Assembly (NCBI GenBank): GCA_018402235.1
Contig: JAGYJJ010000004.1
Span: 827,256-891,255, forward strand
Source: Candidatus Nanopelagicales bacterium
Lineage (GTDB): Bacteria; Actinomycetota; Actinomycetes; S36-B12
Direction of reading: 5' to 3'
DNA length: 64,000 nt
The notes under the pieces were generated by a model. That model ran no database searches, was not told the DNA's origin, and was given only the letters and a program-made list of their open reading frames with translations. Both the position numbers and the translations under genes were made by a program. Below, piece after piece: positions 61,990 to 64,000 of this stretch (within the stretch, counting starts at the first letter, position 1; each line of letters opens with the position of its first letter).

Positions 61990-62432
61990 CACACATCACT
62001 TCCACGTGCCACGAGCGTTGAGTGACTCGTGACTACGAGTTCGCCCGAGACCGTACGGATCTCTGCACGCGTGGTGAGGATGTCATTACCTGCTGCTGAG
62101 CGGATGCCATCGATCGTGACGGTTGCTACCAACTCATCACCGGCAACTATGGGACGGGCGTATTCGAACCGCTGATCACCGTGCACCACACGGGTGTAGT
62201 CCAGGCCCAAATCCGGATCCATGACAACGTTCTCGGCAGCGGCCATCGACAACCGGATCGCGTAGGTGGGGGGCGCCACCACATCCGAGAAGCCACGGGC
62301 GCGAGCGGCATCTACATCGAAGTAGACCTCATCGATCTCACCCAGAGCGCGCGCGAACTCGCGAACCTTCTCTCGTCCCACCAGATAGGGAGCAGACGGT
62401 GGATACGAGCGACCGATGAAATCAGGATTCAT
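61989..62432 (-). CDS. MaoC-like dehydratase subunit HadA-like
   Basis: A 147-residue hotdog-fold protein resembling the HadA partner of the HadAB dehydratase. It starts MNPDFIGRSYPPSAPYLVGR and has EKVREFARALGEIDEVYFDV, VVAPPTYAIRLSMAA and DYTRVVHGDQRFEYARPIVA. HadA subunits help bind substrate and HadB carries the active residues, which agrees with this pair. It lies next to rpmG and murB, the usual actinobacterial place; the substrate is not known outside mycolate producers. Confidence 0.87.
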   Translation of the reverse strand: MNPDFIGRSYPPSAPYLVGREKVREFARALGEIDEVYFDVDAARARGFSDVVAPPTYAIRLSMAAAENVVMDPDLGLDYTRVVHGDQRFEYARPIVAGDELVATVTIDGIRSAAGNDILTTRAEIRTVSGELVVTSHSTLVARGSDV

Positions 62433-62462
62433 GCGAGCGCTGGGTTCGTGAGAACCAAGGAA

Positions 62463-62630
62463 CTAACGCGTTTCCTTGTGCACGGTGTGCTTGTTGCACT
62501 TGGGGCAGAACTTCTTCACCTCGAGGCGATCGGGGTCGTTGCGCCGATTCTTCTTGGTGATGTAGTTGCGCTCCTTGCAGTCTTCGCACGCCATGGTGAT
62601 CTTCGGCCGTACGTCGGTGGCCTTAGCCAT
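62463..62630 (-). CDS. rpmG: 50S ribosomal protein L33, zinc-binding type
   Basis: A 55-residue protein I read from ATG 62630 to TAG 62463: [40 protein letters not shown] and [15 protein letters not shown]. Two CxxC pairs (CEDC, CPKC) make it the zinc form. It lies between tRNA-Met and the MaoC genes. Confidence 0.96.
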   Translation of the reverse strand: MAKATDVRPKITMACEDCKERNYITKKNRRNDPDRLEVKKFCPKCNKHTVHKETR

Positions 62631-62703
62631 GTCTTCCTACCCTTCGTGCGACTGCTTCGCCGCTTTGCGTGAATCGATCTGTTCGTGTGCAGCTGTTCCT
62701 TCG

Positions 62704-62777
62704 TAGCGGGGGCGGGACTTGAACCCGCGACACAGCGATTATGAGCCGCTTGCTCTGCCAGGCTGAGCTACCCCGCC
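62704..62777 (-). tRNA. tRNA-Met (anticodon CAT)
   Basis: On the minus strand the acceptor GGCGGGG pairs with CCCCGCT (one G-T). The anticodon loop CTCATAA between AGCGG and TCGCT gives CAT. T arm CGCGGGTTCAAGTCCCGC. The first acceptor pair is G-T, so an elongator rather than the mismatched initiator form is likely. Confidence 0.95.
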
Positions 62778-62837
62778 TTGCACGGGCGATCCCGAGGTCT
62801 CGACGAACTCGAGTTTCCCGACAACATCCGTGCGCCG

Positions 62838-62910
62838 AGCCCCAATACGGAATCGAACCGTAGACCTTCTCCTTACCATGGAGACGCTCTGCCGACTGAG
62901 CTATTGGGGC
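62838..62910 (-). tRNA. tRNA-Thr (anticodon GGT)
   Basis: On the minus strand the acceptor GCCCCAA pairs with TTGGGGC. The anticodon loop ATGGTAA between TCTCC and GGAGA gives GGT. The T arm contains GGTTCGATTCC. Next to tRNA-Met upstream of rpmG. Confidence 0.95.
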
Positions 62911-63000
62911 CTGAAGCCGGTAAAGAGTACCTGGGCCTGCGCCGTGCTCCCACCCCAGCCCCGACCTGCCAAGTGATCACAGATGGGCTTCACTAAAGAC

Positions 63001-63958
63001 ATGTCAACGAATCACGATCACGCAAACCGGCAGCGCTGGACCGTGGCCGAGATGCCCGACCTCACCGGCCGCACGGCTCTGGTGACCGGCGCAAATTCCG
63101 GCCTTGGCTTCTACACCGCCCAGGCCCTGGCCCGCAGCGGAGCCTCGGTCACTATGGCGGTGCGGGACGTGACCAAGGGCAACCAGGCCAAGGAACTCAT
63201 GGGGCCGGTATCGGGCAACCTGGAGGTCTGGCGCCTGGACCTCAGCGACCTCGATTCGGTGCGCACCTTCGCCGACGCCTGGTCCACCGCACACTCAGGC
63301 GGTCTGGATCTGCTCATCAACAACGCCGGGATCATGGCGATCCCCCGGCGTGAGAGCTCCGATGGTCACGAACTGCAGTTCGCCACCAACCATCTCGGCT
63401 CACTTCGCTCTGACCGGCTTACTGTTGCCGGCCCTCGTGGCTATCCCGCACTCGCGGGTGGTGAACGTGTCTTCGAGTGCGCATCGGATGGCCAGGCGCA
63501 TCAACTTCGAGGACCTCATGGGCGAGAAGAAGTACAGCAAATGGGGCGCCTATGGTCAAAGCAAACTCGCAAACCTGCTGTTCACATCCGAACTACAACG
63601 ACGTCTCGCCGCGAACGATCTGAGCGTTACCGCGTCCGCTGCGCACCCGGGTTTCGCCGCTACCAACCTCCAGGGCGTGGGTCCCAGCATGCGCGGCGCA
63701 AAGTTCGAGGGGCGGATTACCGCACTTGCCAGCAACCTCATCGCTCAATCACCCCAAATGGGCGCACTTCCGATCCTGTTCGCCGCCACGATGCCCGGGC
63801 TACCGGGCGACTCCTACGTTGGTCCCGGTGGCCGTGGCGAAGTCAAGGGCCACCCGAAACTTGTCGACCGGTCGCAATCGGCCAAGGACATCTCCCAAGC
63901 TCAGCGCCTGTGGTCAGTGAGCGAGGAACTGACCGAGGTCACCTACCCACTCGATTGA
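63001..63958 (+). CDS. short-chain dehydrogenase/reductase, reading frame broken by one extra base
   Basis: An NAD(P)-dependent oxidoreductase of the classical SDR family, nearest in pattern to retinol-dehydrogenase-like proteins; substrate unknown. The cofactor motif is TGANSGLGFYTAQALA and NNAGIMAIP follows; the frame then changes. The second part has HFALTGLLLPALV, VVNVSSSAHRM (catalytic Ser) and YGQSKLANLLF (Tyr and Lys). Removing one base at about 63400 gives QFATNHLGHFALTGLLL. The repaired length is about 318 residues. Start ATG 63001; a codon at 62983 is also in frame. Confidence 0.88.
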
Positions 63959-64000
63959 TGGGCGCAATGGGCGACGCTGGTGGCAGGTAGTGGATTCGAA

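Overview
This window comes from a high-GC Gram-positive bacterium (Actinomycetota), most likely a member of the class Actinomycetes. The evidence is the gene order, which matches that class: rpmG-MaoC-MaoC ... murB, aspC, tRNA-Trp, secE-nusG-rplK-rplA, rplJ-rplL, rpoB-rpoC, rpsL-rpsG-fusA-tuf, then the S10, spc and alpha clusters, truA, rplM-rpsI-glmM and glmS-nnr-alr-tsaE-tsaB-rimI-tsaD. GTG starts are frequent, some ribosomal proteins carry Ala/Glu- or Lys/Ala-rich tails, and NusG has a long acidic N-terminus. I cannot place the genus from sequence alone.

Layout from left to right. Nearly all housekeeping genes are on the minus strand. 1-8.25 kb: tRNA t6A modification genes (tsaD, tsaB, tsaE, with rimI), an alpha/beta hydrolase, alr, nnr and glmS, mostly overlapping by 1-4 bases. 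8.3-11.6 kb: a plus-strand DUF389 membrane protein, then glmM, rpsI and rplM. 11.6-16.1 kb: an accessory stretch with a cupin, a metal-dependent amidohydrolase, an MFS exporter and a plus-strand VapBC toxin-antitoxin pair. 16-33.6 kb: truA and the alpha, spc and S10 ribosomal clusters with secY, adk, map and infA. 33.7-38 kb: tuf, fusA, rpsG, rpsL. 38.3-39.5 kb: a small membrane protein and a HAD phosphatase. 39.5-47 kb: rpoC and rpoB. 47.4-49 kb: a small plus-strand protein, rplL and rplJ. 49.3-56.3 kb: a secreted hydrolase and a complete branched-chain amino acid type ABC importer (binding protein, LivM, LivH, LivF, LivG). 56.4-59.1 kb: rplA, rplK, nusG, secE, tRNA-Trp. 59.3-64 kb: an aminotransferase, murB, two MaoC dehydratases, rpmG, tRNA-Met, tRNA-Thr and a short-chain dehydrogenase.

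Together these genes make the core of translation (about 29 ribosomal proteins, EF-Tu, EF-G, IF-1), transcription (RpoA, RpoB, RpoC, NusG), secretion (SecY, SecE), tRNA maturation and the early steps of cell-wall precursor synthesis (GlmS, GlmM, MurB, Alr).

The most unusual item is the LivM permease. It carries a large Asp-rich insert containing six-residue D-D-D-F-L-S tandem repeats in a loop predicted to face outside, and its partner binding protein has no lipoprotein cysteine and ends in a basic tail. A second unusual item is a pair of long perfect or near-perfect palindromes (20947-21016 and 38276-38346). They share their outer 16 bases, differ inside, and each starts 5-7 bases after a stop codon upstream of a translation operon.

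Caution on quality: six genes (alr, nnr, rplE, livG, hadB and the terminal dehydrogenase) are each broken by exactly one extra base. Because rplE and alr are normally essential, this looks more like sequencing or assembly error than gene decay.
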